This document shows positions 39,036-55,493 of a stretch of DNA of 64,000 bases, in pieces. Source of the stretch: Roseivivax halotolerans (GTDB taxonomy: Bacteria > Pseudomonadota > Alphaproteobacteria > Rhodobacterales > Rhodobacteraceae); NCBI RefSeq assembly GCF_900115815.1, contig NZ_FOXV01000001.1, positions 434,001 through 498,000 on the forward strand. The letters are read 5' to 3'. The position numbers and the translations under genes were made by a program. Under the pieces are notes generated by a model that did not search any database, was not told the origin of the DNA, and saw nothing but the letters and a program-made list of their open reading frames with translations. Numbering within the stretch: the first letter of the stretch is position 1; the number at the start of each line of letters is the position of its first letter.

Positions 39036-39557
39036 TCAGGCGGTCTCGAAGATCCGCTCGGCGTGTTCGCTCAGGTAGATCCGGAGCCAGGGCGTGAACT
39101 CGCCCGGCGCCTCGTTGATCCAGGTGCGAAGCGCAGATAGCGGCACCCAGGCTGTATCCATGACTTCCGCAGGATCAGGGTCGATTTTCATGTCCCGTGA
39201 GGCCTCGGCGGTGAAAAGATCGACCACCTCGTGCTCGATGAGCCCATCGCCGACATCGGCTCGATATTCGATCCGGTCACGGTAGCTCAGCGTGAGGCCG
39301 GAGATCCCCAGCTCTTCGTCGAGACGCCGCGCCGCTGTCTCGGCAGGATCTTCATCCCAATGCGGATGCGTGCAGCACGTGTTCGCCCACAGCCCTGGCG
39401 TGTGATATTTCCCCATTGCCCGACGCTGCAAAAGCACCTCGTCGCCCCGCATCACGAAAACCGAGATCGCCTTGTGCTTGAGACCGCGCTCGTGAACCTC
39501 GAGCTTTTCGACCGGCACCAGCTCTCCATCCTGCCATGCGGGGATCATAAGCGTCAT
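39036..39557 (-). CDS. idi: Isopentenyl-diphosphate delta-isomerase, type 1
   Basis: 173 aa from the ATG at 39557. The signature GLWANTCCTHPHWDEDPAETAARRLDEELGI contains the catalytic cysteine (TCCTHP) and a Nudix-like helix. It interconverts IPP and DMAPP to balance prenyl supply. It overlaps the bchP stop by 4 bases, so it is co-transcribed with bchP. A frame open to 39698 is inside bchP and is rejected. Confidence 0.93.
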   Translation of the reverse strand: MTLMIPAWQDGELVPVEKLEVHERGLKHKAISVFVMRGDEVLLQRRAMGKYHTPGLWANTCCTHPHWDEDPAETAARRLDEELGISGLTLSYRDRIEYRADVGDGLIEHEVVDLFTAEASRDMKIDPDPAEVMDTAWVPLSALRTWINEAPGEFTPWLRIYLSEHAERIFETA

Positions 39558-40735
39558 ACATGCGTCTCCGGGACCAATCCGGTTAGATGGCGCAGATTCT
39601 TGAAGCCGATCTTCAGATGCGCCATCGGCCGCGCCTTCACGAGCTTCTTGTTCATGTAGGCCTCGAAGGTCAATCGCTGCACGTCGATATCGTGACAAAG
39701 CGAGACAAAGCGCTCCCGGCGCGAGTCGGATCGATAATACGCGTTCTGCATGGAGGCCAGCACGCGGAAAACGGTCTTGTGTTCCCGCATGAAGAGCTTC
39801 CGCGCGAGTTTCAGCGCGCTCGGTTTGCCGCTCAGCAGGAAGGCCGAGGCCGCGCTCGCGGCGACCCGCCCGCCCGTCATGGCGTAGTAGATCCCCTCGC
39901 CCGACGACGGCGCGACCACGCCAGCGGCATCGCCCGCCAGAATGAGATCCTTACCGTTGTCCCACCGCTCGAGTGGTTTCAGAGGGATCGGCGCGCCTTC
40001 GCGACGGAGGGTTTCGCATTGGGCCAGATGCGAAGACAGGCGCAGATCCGCCGTTGCCTGCTTGAGATTCACGTTCGCGTCTTCGGAGCCCATGCCCACA
40101 GAGACGGTATCGCCATGCGGAAACACCCAACCGTAGAAATCGGGGGAGATGCGCCCGTCATAGATCACGTCGCAGCGCTCCGGATCGTAATGATCCGACG
40201 TCATCGGGGCAGAGATGATCTCGTGATAGGCGAAGACGAGCGGTATGCGGTCCGCGCCGGGAACCTCGCCGCGCGCGACACGACTCTTTGCGCCATCCGC
40301 CCCGATGACCAGCCGGGTGACGATCTGGCTCTCTTCGCCGCTTGCCTTGTCGCGATAGACGACCCGCGGCCAACCGCGGCTGCGGTCGATCCTGAGAAAT
40401 GTCCCGGTGAACCGCTCGGCCCCGGCCGCGACCGCGCGGTCACGCAGCCAGGGGTCGAAATCCTTGCGGTCCACCATGCCAACGAACCCGTTCTCCACCG
40501 GAATATCGACATGGCGACCGGTCGGAGAGATCATTCGCGCGGTGGTGATCTTCGTCAGAAGCTGCTCTTCGCCGATATCGAAATCCTGCATGAGGCGCGG
40601 CGGTATCGCGCCGCCACAGGGCTTGATGCGCCCCTCCCGGTCGAGGAGGGCGACCTTGTGCCCGCTCAGCGCAAGATCATGGGCGGCGGTTGCTCCTGAT
40701 GGGCCTCCTCCGACGACGACAACATCATAGACCAT
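39554..40735 (-). CDS. bchP: Geranylgeranyl diphosphate/bacteriochlorophyll reductase
   Basis: 393 aa. The FAD-binding motif YDVVVVGGGPSGATAAHDLALSG is at the N-terminus, with REGRIKPCGGAIPPRL and the later ILAGDAAGVVAPSSGEGIYYAM of the geranylgeranyl reductase family. It reduces the geranylgeranyl tail of bacteriochlorophyll to phytyl. It lies between the PucC-like gene and idi in a leftward bchG operon. Confidence 0.95.
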   Translation of the reverse strand: MVYDVVVVGGGPSGATAAHDLALSGHKVALLDREGRIKPCGGAIPPRLMQDFDIGEEQLLTKITTARMISPTGRHVDIPVENGFVGMVDRKDFDPWLRDRAVAAGAERFTGTFLRIDRSRGWPRVVYRDKASGEESQIVTRLVIGADGAKSRVARGEVPGADRIPLVFAYHEIISAPMTSDHYDPERCDVIYDGRISPDFYGWVFPHGDTVSVGMGSEDANVNLKQATADLRLSSHLAQCETLRREGAPIPLKPLERWDNGKDLILAGDAAGVVAPSSGEGIYYAMTGGRVAASAASAFLLSGKPSALKLARKLFMREHKTVFRVLASMQNAYYRSDSRRERFVSLCHDIDVQRLTFEAYMNKKLVKARPMAHLKIGFKNLRHLTGLVPETHV

Positions 40736-40738
40736 GGT

Positions 40739-42019
40739 TCATTCTCCCGGTTGCAGGGACGCCAGAGGCGGATCGGATGCCATGACCCGTCGCGCCATCC
40801 AGGCAGCGGAGAGGAACAGGGCAGCTTCGAACAGGAAAACAGAGCCGAATGCACTGGCATCGGCGGTGAACTGACGGGCAATATCGGCCAGGGCCGCACC
40901 CAGAAGACCGCCAAATCCTGCGGCAATGGCTTGCGCCGCGCCCCAAAGGCCCATGCGTGTGCCTTCTCGCGCTTCACGGCCCTCTCCGGCCAGCTTCATC
41001 ATGGAGCCGATGGCGGCGACCGCGAACATGCCGTTGAAAAATCCAAGGGCGATGACCGCAGGCAAAAGCGGCGCAGTCGGCCCGGCCTGACCCAGAAGAG
41101 CAATGGACGTCAGCGCCGCGGCAGATCCGCCGCATCCCGCGATCACCCATGCGCGCAAGCTTCCGCGGCGAAAACCCGTAGCGATCACGCCGACTGCGAC
41201 CATGCCGAGAAAAACGCCGCCATTCTGCGCGCCCGAAAGCTGTGTCGACTGTCCCGGCGTGAAGTTGAAGACGAGACCAGCGTAAGGTTCAAGAATGAGC
41301 TCCTGCATGAAATAAGCGGTCATGGACAGGAACACGAACAGCGTGAAGGCGCGGGCCTTGGGCTCTGCCCATATCTCGGCCAGACCTTCGCGGAAGGGCA
41401 TCGGATCAGGCTCCGTCCGTGCGACGACATTTGCCTCGACGCGCCATGTCGCGAGCAACGTCAGGAGGACCGCAACCCCACCGACGATGGCGACGATGGT
41501 CAGAAGGCGCGAGGCGGAGTAGGGGTCCAGCAAGCTGCCCACGACGCCTGCTGTCATCGCGATGCCGAAGATCATCATAAGCCAGGTGATCGTCGCTGCG
41601 GCGGCCCGGCGCGTCGGCGCCGTCGCGGTCGCGAGAAGTGCCAGAAGCGATGTGCCGGATGCGCCGACACCGAGGCCGATCAACGCATAAGACAGGATTG
41701 CGACCGAAAGACCGAGCGCGAATGAGGTCTCCAGCAGCACAACGCTCGCCGCAGCGCCCCATCCGCCAAGCGCCAGAGCGATCATGCCGCTGACGATCCA
41801 AAAGGTTCGATGACCGCCGGTATCCGACAGGAATCCCCAGGATGGACGGGTAATCTGGATGCCGTAATGCAGGGCGACAAGCAGGCCGGGCAGCACGGCC
41901 GGCAGCGCCAGCTCAACCACCATGAGGCGATTCAGGGTCGATGTCGTCAGGACCACGATGGCGCCGAGACACATCTGAACGAGTCCAAGCCGGACGATGG
42001 AAAGCCAGGAAAGGGTCAT
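40739..42019 (-). CDS. PucC/LhaA-family (BCD) MFS protein between bchP and bchG
   Basis: 426 aa from the ATG at 42019, which overlaps the bchG stop by 4 bases. About 12 hydrophobic segments are seen, and the opening RLGLVQMCLGAIVVLTTSTLNRLMVVELALPA is the hallmark of the bacteriochlorophyll-delivery (BCD) group that includes PucC and LhaA. Its position between bchG and bchP is conserved in purple bacteria (ORF428/bch2). A role in pigment handling or complex assembly is inferred. It is paralogous to lhaA at 54 kb. Confidence 0.9.
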   Translation of the reverse strand: MTLSWLSIVRLGLVQMCLGAIVVLTTSTLNRLMVVELALPAVLPGLLVALHYGIQITRPSWGFLSDTGGHRTFWIVSGMIALALGGWGAAASVVLLETSFALGLSVAILSYALIGLGVGASGTSLLALLATATAPTRRAAAATITWLMMIFGIAMTAGVVGSLLDPYSASRLLTIVAIVGGVAVLLTLLATWRVEANVVARTEPDPMPFREGLAEIWAEPKARAFTLFVFLSMTAYFMQELILEPYAGLVFNFTPGQSTQLSGAQNGGVFLGMVAVGVIATGFRRGSLRAWVIAGCGGSAAALTSIALLGQAGPTAPLLPAVIALGFFNGMFAVAAIGSMMKLAGEGREAREGTRMGLWGAAQAIAAGFGGLLGAALADIARQFTADASAFGSVFLFEAALFLSAAWMARRVMASDPPLASLQPGE

Positions 42020-42924
42020 GGGGTCGCTCCCGTCCCGGCCAATGCAAAGGCCGAGATCATCATGCCGGAGACGTAAAGGACGATGCCTGTGCCGTTGTAC
42101 CACGGGGCCTTGCCTTTGGGATCGCGCAGCAAGACACGCATCGCAGCCAGCTGCGCCAGGATGACAACGCCCACCGCTCCCGCGTGCCAGGCGGCGCTGA
42201 GCGAAAGCAGCACAGCGATCACGCCGAGTTGTGGCACGATCATTGCCCAACAGGCGACGCGTGCTGCCCGTTCGGGTCCAAGGATGACGGGCAGGGAATT
42301 GACGCCGGTCTGGCGGTCGCCTTCGAGCGCCTTGAAATCATTGAGCGTCATGATCCCGTGCGCGCCGATACCGTACAGGAGTGCAACGAGGATCACCGGC
42401 CCGCTTGGCAAGCCCTGCGCGAGTATTGCCGCGCCGGTGAACCAGGGAAGCGTTTCATAAGACAAGCCGACGAGACCTGGACCCCACCAGCCCGACCGCT
42501 TCAGTCGCAACGGCTCGGCGGAGTAGGCCCATGCGGCGGCGACACCGGCGCACGTGGCGAGAAAGCCCCAGAGGCCAAGTAGCGCGCCGACTCCGAGCGA
42601 CAGGGCGGACATGGCAAGCGCGACCCATAAACCCCAGCGGCCGGGCACTCGGCCTGACGGGATCGGTCGGTCCGGCTCGTTGATCGCATCAACATGTCTG
42701 TCGCACCAATCGTTGGCGGCCTGGCTCATGCCGCAGACGATGGGACCAGCCAAAACGATGCCGAGAACGACGAGAAAGGGTTCGGACCAGAGCGCGACTC
42801 CTGAAGAAACCGCACCGCAAAGATAGGCCCACATCGGCGGAAACCATGTAACCGGCTTGATGAGCCTCAGAAGGGCCGCCGGTTCGGGATAGCGTCGAGG
42901 CTGTAAACTTAGGCTGACACTCAT
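42016..42924 (-). CDS. bchG: Bacteriochlorophyll synthase (prenyl/geranylgeranyl transferase)
   Basis: 302 aa. The UbiA-type prenyltransferase motif NDWCDRHVDAINEPDRPIPSG (NDxxDxxxD) is present, with several membrane helices. It esterifies bacteriochlorophyllide a with GGPP or phytyl diphosphate. The start MSVSLSLQPRR agrees with the family. Its first codons overlap a perfect PpsR operator at 42902-42919. It heads the bchG-(PucC-like)-bchP-idi operon. Confidence 0.96.
   Translation of the reverse strand: MSVSLSLQPRRYPEPAALLRLIKPVTWFPPMWAYLCGAVSSGVALWSEPFLVVLGIVLAGPIVCGMSQAANDWCDRHVDAINEPDRPIPSGRVPGRWGLWVALAMSALSLGVGALLGLWGFLATCAGVAAAWAYSAEPLRLKRSGWWGPGLVGLSYETLPWFTGAAILAQGLPSGPVILVALLYGIGAHGIMTLNDFKALEGDRQTGVNSLPVILGPERAARVACWAMIVPQLGVIAVLLSLSAAWHAGAVGVVILAQLAAMRVLLRDPKGKAPWYNGTGIVLYVSGMMISAFALAGTGATP
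42902..42919. promoter_or_regulatory. PpsR/CrtJ operator inside the start of bchG
   Basis: TGTAAACTTAGGCTGACA is an exact TGT-N12-ACA match overlapping roughly codons 2-8 of bchG. A near-match CGT-N12-ACA lies 6 bp away at 42926-42943, upstream of the start codon, so the pair straddles the ATG. Confidence 0.75.
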
Positions 42925-43005
42925 ACGTCAGTTAGACACGACAGAACGAGTCGGCGCAAGAGGTCAGGTGCGGAGGTGTCGGTTCAGACGGGGCATAGCC
43001 CGGTC

Positions 43006-44406
43006 CTAGTCCTTGTCGGACCCGTCCCGGCTCAGAAGATCGTACTTACGCAGCTTCACGTAAAGCGATTGCCGCGACAGACCGAGCATCTCGGCGGCGG
43101 CCACGCGATTATTGCGCGTCAGATTGACTGCCGTTTCGATACACATTTTCTCGACAACGTCAGTCGTTTCGGCGACGATCTCTTTCAGAGTGGCGGAGCC
43201 GACGAGTTCCATCACGTTGCGGCTCGATTCCTCTGAGGCGTGCATCTGCGTGCGGCGCATCGACTCGATGCGGCTGGTGTCGCGAATGACGAAACCGATC
43301 TGAGCGTCCGGATCCTTGGAGATCAAGGTTGCCGACATCTCCACCGATGTCTCGGCGCCATATTCGTTGATCGCTTTGGTTGAGTAGAAGCGCATCTTGC
43401 CCGCCCGACGGGCGTTCTCGATCAGCACGTTCAGATCGACCTGCCCGCGGCTGAGAAACTCGCCAAGCTTCCGGCCCTTTACGTCCGTGAAATGAGCAGC
43501 GTCGACCATCTCAAGGAAGGCGTCATTCGCGCTCTGGATCGTGCCGGTTGCAGAGGTGATGACCATCGCATCCGCGGCATTGGCAAAAAGCCCGCCGAGA
43601 TCGCCCCTGACCGCTTGAGCCCCGTCACCGGCAGTCGCCGACCCGCCGTGGCGGCCAAGCCTCAGGATCAGAACGCGTTCACCCGAAGCCCTGAAAACCT
43701 GCGGCTCGAAGCTGATTTCGGACTGGTCTCGCCGCGTCTCTGCGACGAGGTCGTCCGCGTTCTCGGAAATTGCCGCATTCACGAGCATTTCCACGAATTC
43801 CTCGCGGCCGCGATTGGTGAACTCGTTGGCGAAGATCGCGCCAACCAAGTCTTCCCGCGACGAGCCGAGGAGAGTGGCTGCCGGATCGTTCAGATCCTTA
43901 ATGCGTCCGTCACTCACGGAAACGAAGACCACCGGGTCCGCGACCGTCCGCAAGAGAAGACGATACCGGGCGTCGAATTCGCGCCGCGCTTCGTATCCCT
44001 GCTCGAGCGACATCTGCGCTTGAACAAGCTGCGCCTGCGTCTCCGCCACGAGGCTGAGATCGCGACCTAGCAGCAGGGTCTCTCCTTCCTGCAGGCCCGG
44101 ATACACATCGTAGCGGACAGGAAATTCCCAGGTCTTTCCATCTTCATGGTTAAGCTCGACCGGCCGCCGGATCTGTCCGGTCTTGCGGAATGTCTCAAGA
44201 GCCGCGTCGAGTTTCGGGCGGCTTTCGACCGTGAGTACGTCGCTGATCGGTGAGCCGATCCAGTGCTGAAGGGAACTACCAAGGGGTGCCCCCGCGACGC
44301 TCGTCACGATGCCATTGCTGTCAATGCAGACTGCAAGGTCGCACGCCGCCGAAAGGAGACCGTCTATGTAGGACCGATTCGCAACCCCATCGGGTAGCGC
44401 TCTCAT
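43006..44406 (-). CDS. ppsR: PpsR/CrtJ, redox-responsive repressor of photosynthesis genes
   Basis: 466 aa from the ATG at 44406, which overlaps the ppaA stop in an ATGA. PAS-type domains (for example DLAVCIDSNGIVTSVAG and ADAMVITSATGTIQSANDAFLEM) precede a FIS-type helix-turn-helix (NNRVAAAEMLGLSRQSLYVKLRKYDLL). Cys422, in MCIETA just before the helix-turn-helix, corresponds to the redox cysteine there in Rhodobacter. The only other cysteines are two near residues 22-27, so the second redox cysteine near position 250 is absent. It would bind the TGT-N12-ACA sites in this cluster. Confidence 0.95.
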   Translation of the reverse strand: MRALPDGVANRSYIDGLLSAACDLAVCIDSNGIVTSVAGAPLGSSLQHWIGSPISDVLTVESRPKLDAALETFRKTGQIRRPVELNHEDGKTWEFPVRYDVYPGLQEGETLLLGRDLSLVAETQAQLVQAQMSLEQGYEARREFDARYRLLLRTVADPVVFVSVSDGRIKDLNDPAATLLGSSREDLVGAIFANEFTNRGREEFVEMLVNAAISENADDLVAETRRDQSEISFEPQVFRASGERVLILRLGRHGGSATAGDGAQAVRGDLGGLFANAADAMVITSATGTIQSANDAFLEMVDAAHFTDVKGRKLGEFLSRGQVDLNVLIENARRAGKMRFYSTKAINEYGAETSVEMSATLISKDPDAQIGFVIRDTSRIESMRRTQMHASEESSRNVMELVGSATLKEIVAETTDVVEKMCIETAVNLTRNNRVAAAEMLGLSRQSLYVKLRKYDLLSRDGSDKD

Positions 44407-45206
44407 ATCCTTGGCCCTGTCTCCCGGCATTTTTTCGATCCGTACCCAGCGTTTAATCTAATCAAGCAATACCTCAACGCTTCGACAGCGTCATTCGTTG
44501 CCAGGTCGGCACCGGCGAGTTCGTTCGGGTTCGGGACGAGATCGAGCACCAACCCACCCAAGATAGTCGGCGGCGCCACGGGAAGCGAGTGCTTAAGTGA
44601 AGAAATCATTTTGCCAATGCCACTTAGCGTCTGCGGCCGCGAACAGGAAAACAACACGCCATCGTAAGGATCGGCGCGCAGTGCGTCACCAAGCATGTCA
44701 GTGCTCGGTGCGAACAGCATCTGAACGGATGCAGCGCGACGGCGCAGCTGCGCCCCGACCACGTGCGGCCCGAGGGTGTGCGTGTCGCCTTCCGGGATCA
44801 CCAGCAGCAGCGACGGATTGCGAATATCGTTGTTTTCGTTGTGAAGGGGCGGGGCGAGGACCGATAGAAGACCCTGAAGCCGCGCCGATCCGATCGTGAC
44901 ATCCGCGAAGCTCAGATCGTCCTCGCACCAGGCGGCACCGAGGCTGCGCGCGGCAATCGGGATGCACCGGTCAACGATATCGTCACGGTTCAAGCCCATG
45001 AGCAATGCTTCCGCAACCGTGTCCTCCGAAGAAAACATGCCTTTTTGAAGGACGCGACGTTCGAGCATCTCAGCCACTTCAAGAATACGACGTTCGCCAC
45101 GAAAGCGGTTTGAATCGCGCAGCATCGAAACCACGCTCCCCGCCAGGGCCGAGACGTCGGGTCGATCCTCTGGGGAAGTGGTCGGGCTTGTCAGGAAGTC
45201 GGACAT
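44403..45206 (-). CDS. ppaA: PpaA/AerR, cobalamin-binding antirepressor
   Basis: 267 aa from ATG 45206; a GTG two codons upstream (45212) is an alternative. In Rhodobacter capsulatus AerR is made in long and short forms from different starts. The vitamin B12-binding domain shows GDTHTLGPHVVGAQLR, which keeps the DxHxxG cobalamin motif, then PYDGVLFSCSR and PTILGGLV. The protein modulates PpsR/CrtJ in response to light through B12. The 4-base overlap with ppsR suggests co-translation of the regulator pair. Confidence 0.92.
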   Translation of the reverse strand: MSDFLTSPTTSPEDRPDVSALAGSVVSMLRDSNRFRGERRILEVAEMLERRVLQKGMFSSEDTVAEALLMGLNRDDIVDRCIPIAARSLGAAWCEDDLSFADVTIGSARLQGLLSVLAPPLHNENNDIRNPSLLLVIPEGDTHTLGPHVVGAQLRRRAASVQMLFAPSTDMLGDALRADPYDGVLFSCSRPQTLSGIGKMISSLKHSLPVAPPTILGGLVLDLVPNPNELAGADLATNDAVEALRYCLIRLNAGYGSKKCRETGPRI

Positions 45207-45275
45207 AGTCACTCGGACAATCGCTTGGCGCTGGAGAATACCAACTATTCAAGTGTGAGGGCGCGGTCGGCCTGT

Positions 45276-45293
45276 TGTCAAATGAAACTGACA
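45276..45293. promoter_or_regulatory. PpsR/CrtJ operator (ppaA side)
   Basis: TGTCAAATGAAACTGACA, exact TGT-N12-ACA, 70 bases upstream of the ppaA ATG. It suggests autoregulation of the ppaA-ppsR operon. Confidence 0.75.
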
Positions 45294-45359
45294 TACAGAC
45301 GTAGATCGCGGCGCCAGACCAGCCGAAATCCGAGGATCTGTCTGGATCACGAGCTTGAA

Positions 45360-45377
45360 TGTCGCTTGAAGCTGACA
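45360..45377. promoter_or_regulatory. PpsR/CrtJ operator (middle of ppaA/bchF region)
   Basis: TGTCGCTTGAAGCTGACA, exact TGT-N12-ACA, in the centre of the divergent ppaA/bchF region. Confidence 0.75.
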
Positions 45378-45412
45378 ATTCGCGGGGAGCCGCCAGGGTT
45401 CCGAACTTCGAC

Positions 45413-45430
45413 TGTAAGTTTGAATTGACA
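45413..45430. promoter_or_regulatory. PpsR/CrtJ operator and -35 of bchF promoter
   Basis: TGTAAGTTTGAATTGACA, exact TGT-N12-ACA. Its right half supplies a perfect -35 TTGACA (45425-45430), as in operator 1 of bchC. It lies 30 bases before the bchF ATG. Confidence 0.8.
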
Positions 45431-45460
45431 CTTTTTGGCTCTGACAGATACGCTGGCGGT

Positions 45461-53391
<7,931 letters not shown>

Positions 53392-53392
<1 letters not shown>

Positions 53393-54048
53393 TGAGCTAC
53401 GAGCTGACCCGCGCCCGCGTCGAGACTTATTTCGACCGCACCGCCACTCGCACCTGGGAGGCGCTGACCTCTGATGCGCCGGTCAGCCGTATTCGCGAAA
53501 CCGTGCGTAAAGGCCGGGACGAAATGCGGGAGACACTGCTGTCCGCATTGCCAACGGATCTGAGCGGCGCGCGCGTGCTCGATGCCGGATGCGGGGCAGG
53601 GCAGATGAGCCTCGAGCTCGCCAAGCGTGGGGCGCAGGTCACCGCTGTCGATATCTCGCCGGAGCTTTTGAAGATCGCTGCGCGCCGGATGCCAGAGCAC
53701 CTTGCGGATCGAGTCGAGTTTCGCGCGAGCGACATGCTCGATGCGGGGCTCGGGCAGTTCGATCACGTGGTCGCGATGGACAGCCTGATCTACTATACAC
53801 AAGGCGATCTCGACCTCGCTCTGAGCAGTCTGAAATCGCGGGCGGACCAGGTGGTCTTCACAGTCGCGCCGCGCACCCCGCTCCTCATGGCGATGTGGCA
53901 GGCCGGAAAGCTCTTTCCGCGATCGGACCGCTCGCCGGTGATGGTGCCCCATGCGCCCGGAGGGATCGTCCGGCGGCATGGCGGGCGTGACCTCGGCCGA
54001 GTGTCGGTCGGCTTCTACATCAGCCACGCATTTGAGGTCGCTGCATGA
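53392..54048 (+). CDS. bchM: Magnesium-protoporphyrin IX O-methyltransferase
   Basis: 218 aa. The SAM motif VLDAGCGAGQMSLELAKRGAQVTAVDIS is central, and the N-terminal YFDRTATRTWEALTSDAPVSRIRETVRKGR is typical of BchM. It methylates the 13-propionate of Mg-protoporphyrin, the substrate for AcsF. It overlaps bchL by one base and lhaA by 4. Confidence 0.96.
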
Positions 54049-55469
54049 GCCAGCCGCGCCTCATAAAGCTGACACAGCGCTTTCTGCCCTTCGCCGATGC
54101 GGCGTCGGAGCATCTGCCGCTGTCGCAGCTTCTGCGGCTGTCGCTCTTCCAGGTGTCGGTCGGCATGGCGACGGTCATGCTTCTTGGTACGCTCAACCGC
54201 GTGATGATCGTCGAGCTTTCAGTGCCGGCGACCATCGTCGCGGTGATGATCGCGCTGCCGGTTCTGATCGCGCCGTTCCGTGCATTGCTGGGCTTCCGAT
54301 CCGACACCCACCGCTCCGCCCTTGGCTGGAAGAGGGTGCCTTATCTGTGGTTCGGCTCACTCTGGCAGATGGGCGGGCTTGCGGTCATGCCCTTCGCGCT
54401 TTTGGTGTTGGGCGGCGACGTGGTGCACGAGGTGCCCTTCGCCGGAGAGGTGCTGGCCGCGCTCGCCTTCCTGATGACGGGTCTCGGACTGCACATGACG
54501 CAGACCGCGGGCCTTGCCCTCGCCGCGGATCGCGCCACCGAAGAGACGCGCCCACGCGTCGTCGCGCTTCTCTACGTGATGTTCCTCGTTGGCATGGGGA
54601 TCTCGGCCATCGTGATCGGCTGGCTCTTGCGGGACTTCACGCCGCTCAAGCTCATTCGCGTCGTGCAAGGCGCGGCGGTGGTGGGCCTTGCGCTCAACCT
54701 CGTCGCGCTCTGGAAGCAGGAGAAAGTGCGCCCGATGTCTGCGGCAGAGCGCGCCGAACCGCGTCCGAGCTTCCGCGACGCGTGGGCGGATTTTGCCAAA
54801 GGGGGTGTCGCCGGGCGGCTCTTGGCCGTGGTTTTTGTCGGCACGATGGGCTTCAACATGCAGGACGTGTTGCTCGAGCCCTACGGCGGCGAGATCCTGG
54901 GGCTGTCGGTGTCCACCACGACGCTTCTCACAGCTATGTGGGCGGCGGGTGCGCTCGTCGGCTTTGCTTTGGCTGGCCGTATCCTGGCGCGGAACGGCAA
55001 TCCCTATCGCATGTCCGCCGTGGGTGTCCTGATCGGCGTGATGGCGTTCTCGGTCGTGATCTTCGCCGCGCCTATGAATTCCTCCGCACTTTTCTTTGCA
55101 GGGGCCGGCCTTATCGGCCTTGGCGGCGGCTACTTCGCCGTGTCCACGCTCATGGCGGCGATGACCATGCCGGCCGAAGGGGTTGCGGGACGCGGGCTCG
55201 CGCTTGGCGCGTGGGGCGCGGCGCAGGCGACGGCGGCGGGCCTGTCGACGGCGGTCGGCGGCGGCCTGCGGGACTGGGTCAACATTCACGCGATGGCGGG
55301 CGATCTCGGCCCGGCCCTCGCATCCACCGCGACGGGATATTCCGTCGTCTACCACCTCGAAATCGGTCTTCTCTTCGTGACGCTGGCGGTTCTCGGTCCG
55401 CTCGTGACGCGGATGCGGCGGCCGAATGTCGGCCCGGCGAAGTTCGGTCTCGCCGATTTCCCGACCTGA
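54045..55469 (+). CDS. lhaA: LhaA, LH1 assembly factor (PucC/BCD family)
   Basis: 474 aa, about 12 membrane segments. The motif RLSLFQVSVGMATVMLLGTLNRVMIVELSVPA near residue 29 is the BCD-family hallmark, and GMGFNMQDVLLEPYGGEILGLSV-type sequence is typical of PucC/LhaA. Position between bchM and puhA marks it as LhaA, which helps deliver bacteriochlorophyll to LH1. It is a paralogue of the gene between bchP and bchG. Confidence 0.93.
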   Translation: MSQPRLIKLTQRFLPFADAASEHLPLSQLLRLSLFQVSVGMATVMLLGTLNRVMIVELSVPATIVAVMIALPVLIAPFRALLGFRSDTHRSALGWKRVPYLWFGSLWQMGGLAVMPFALLVLGGDVVHEVPFAGEVLAALAFLMTGLGLHMTQTAGLALAADRATEETRPRVVALLYVMFLVGMGISAIVIGWLLRDFTPLKLIRVVQGAAVVGLALNLVALWKQEKVRPMSAAERAEPRPSFRDAWADFAKGGVAGRLLAVVFVGTMGFNMQDVLLEPYGGEILGLSVSTTTLLTAMWAAGALVGFALAGRILARNGNPYRMSAVGVLIGVMAFSVVIFAAPMNSSALFFAGAGLIGLGGGYFAVSTLMAAMTMPAEGVAGRGLALGAWGAAQATAAGLSTAVGGGLRDWVNIHAMAGDLGPALASTATGYSVVYHLEIGLLFVTLAVLGPLVTRMRRPNVGPAKFGLADFPT

Positions 55470-55493
55470 GCATCATGATGGAGGATCCAAGCC

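Noticed and set aside
45359-45460. Longer bchF frame through the intergenic region
   Set aside because: It would encode two PpsR operators and the -35 element. The ATG at 45461 fits the family length.
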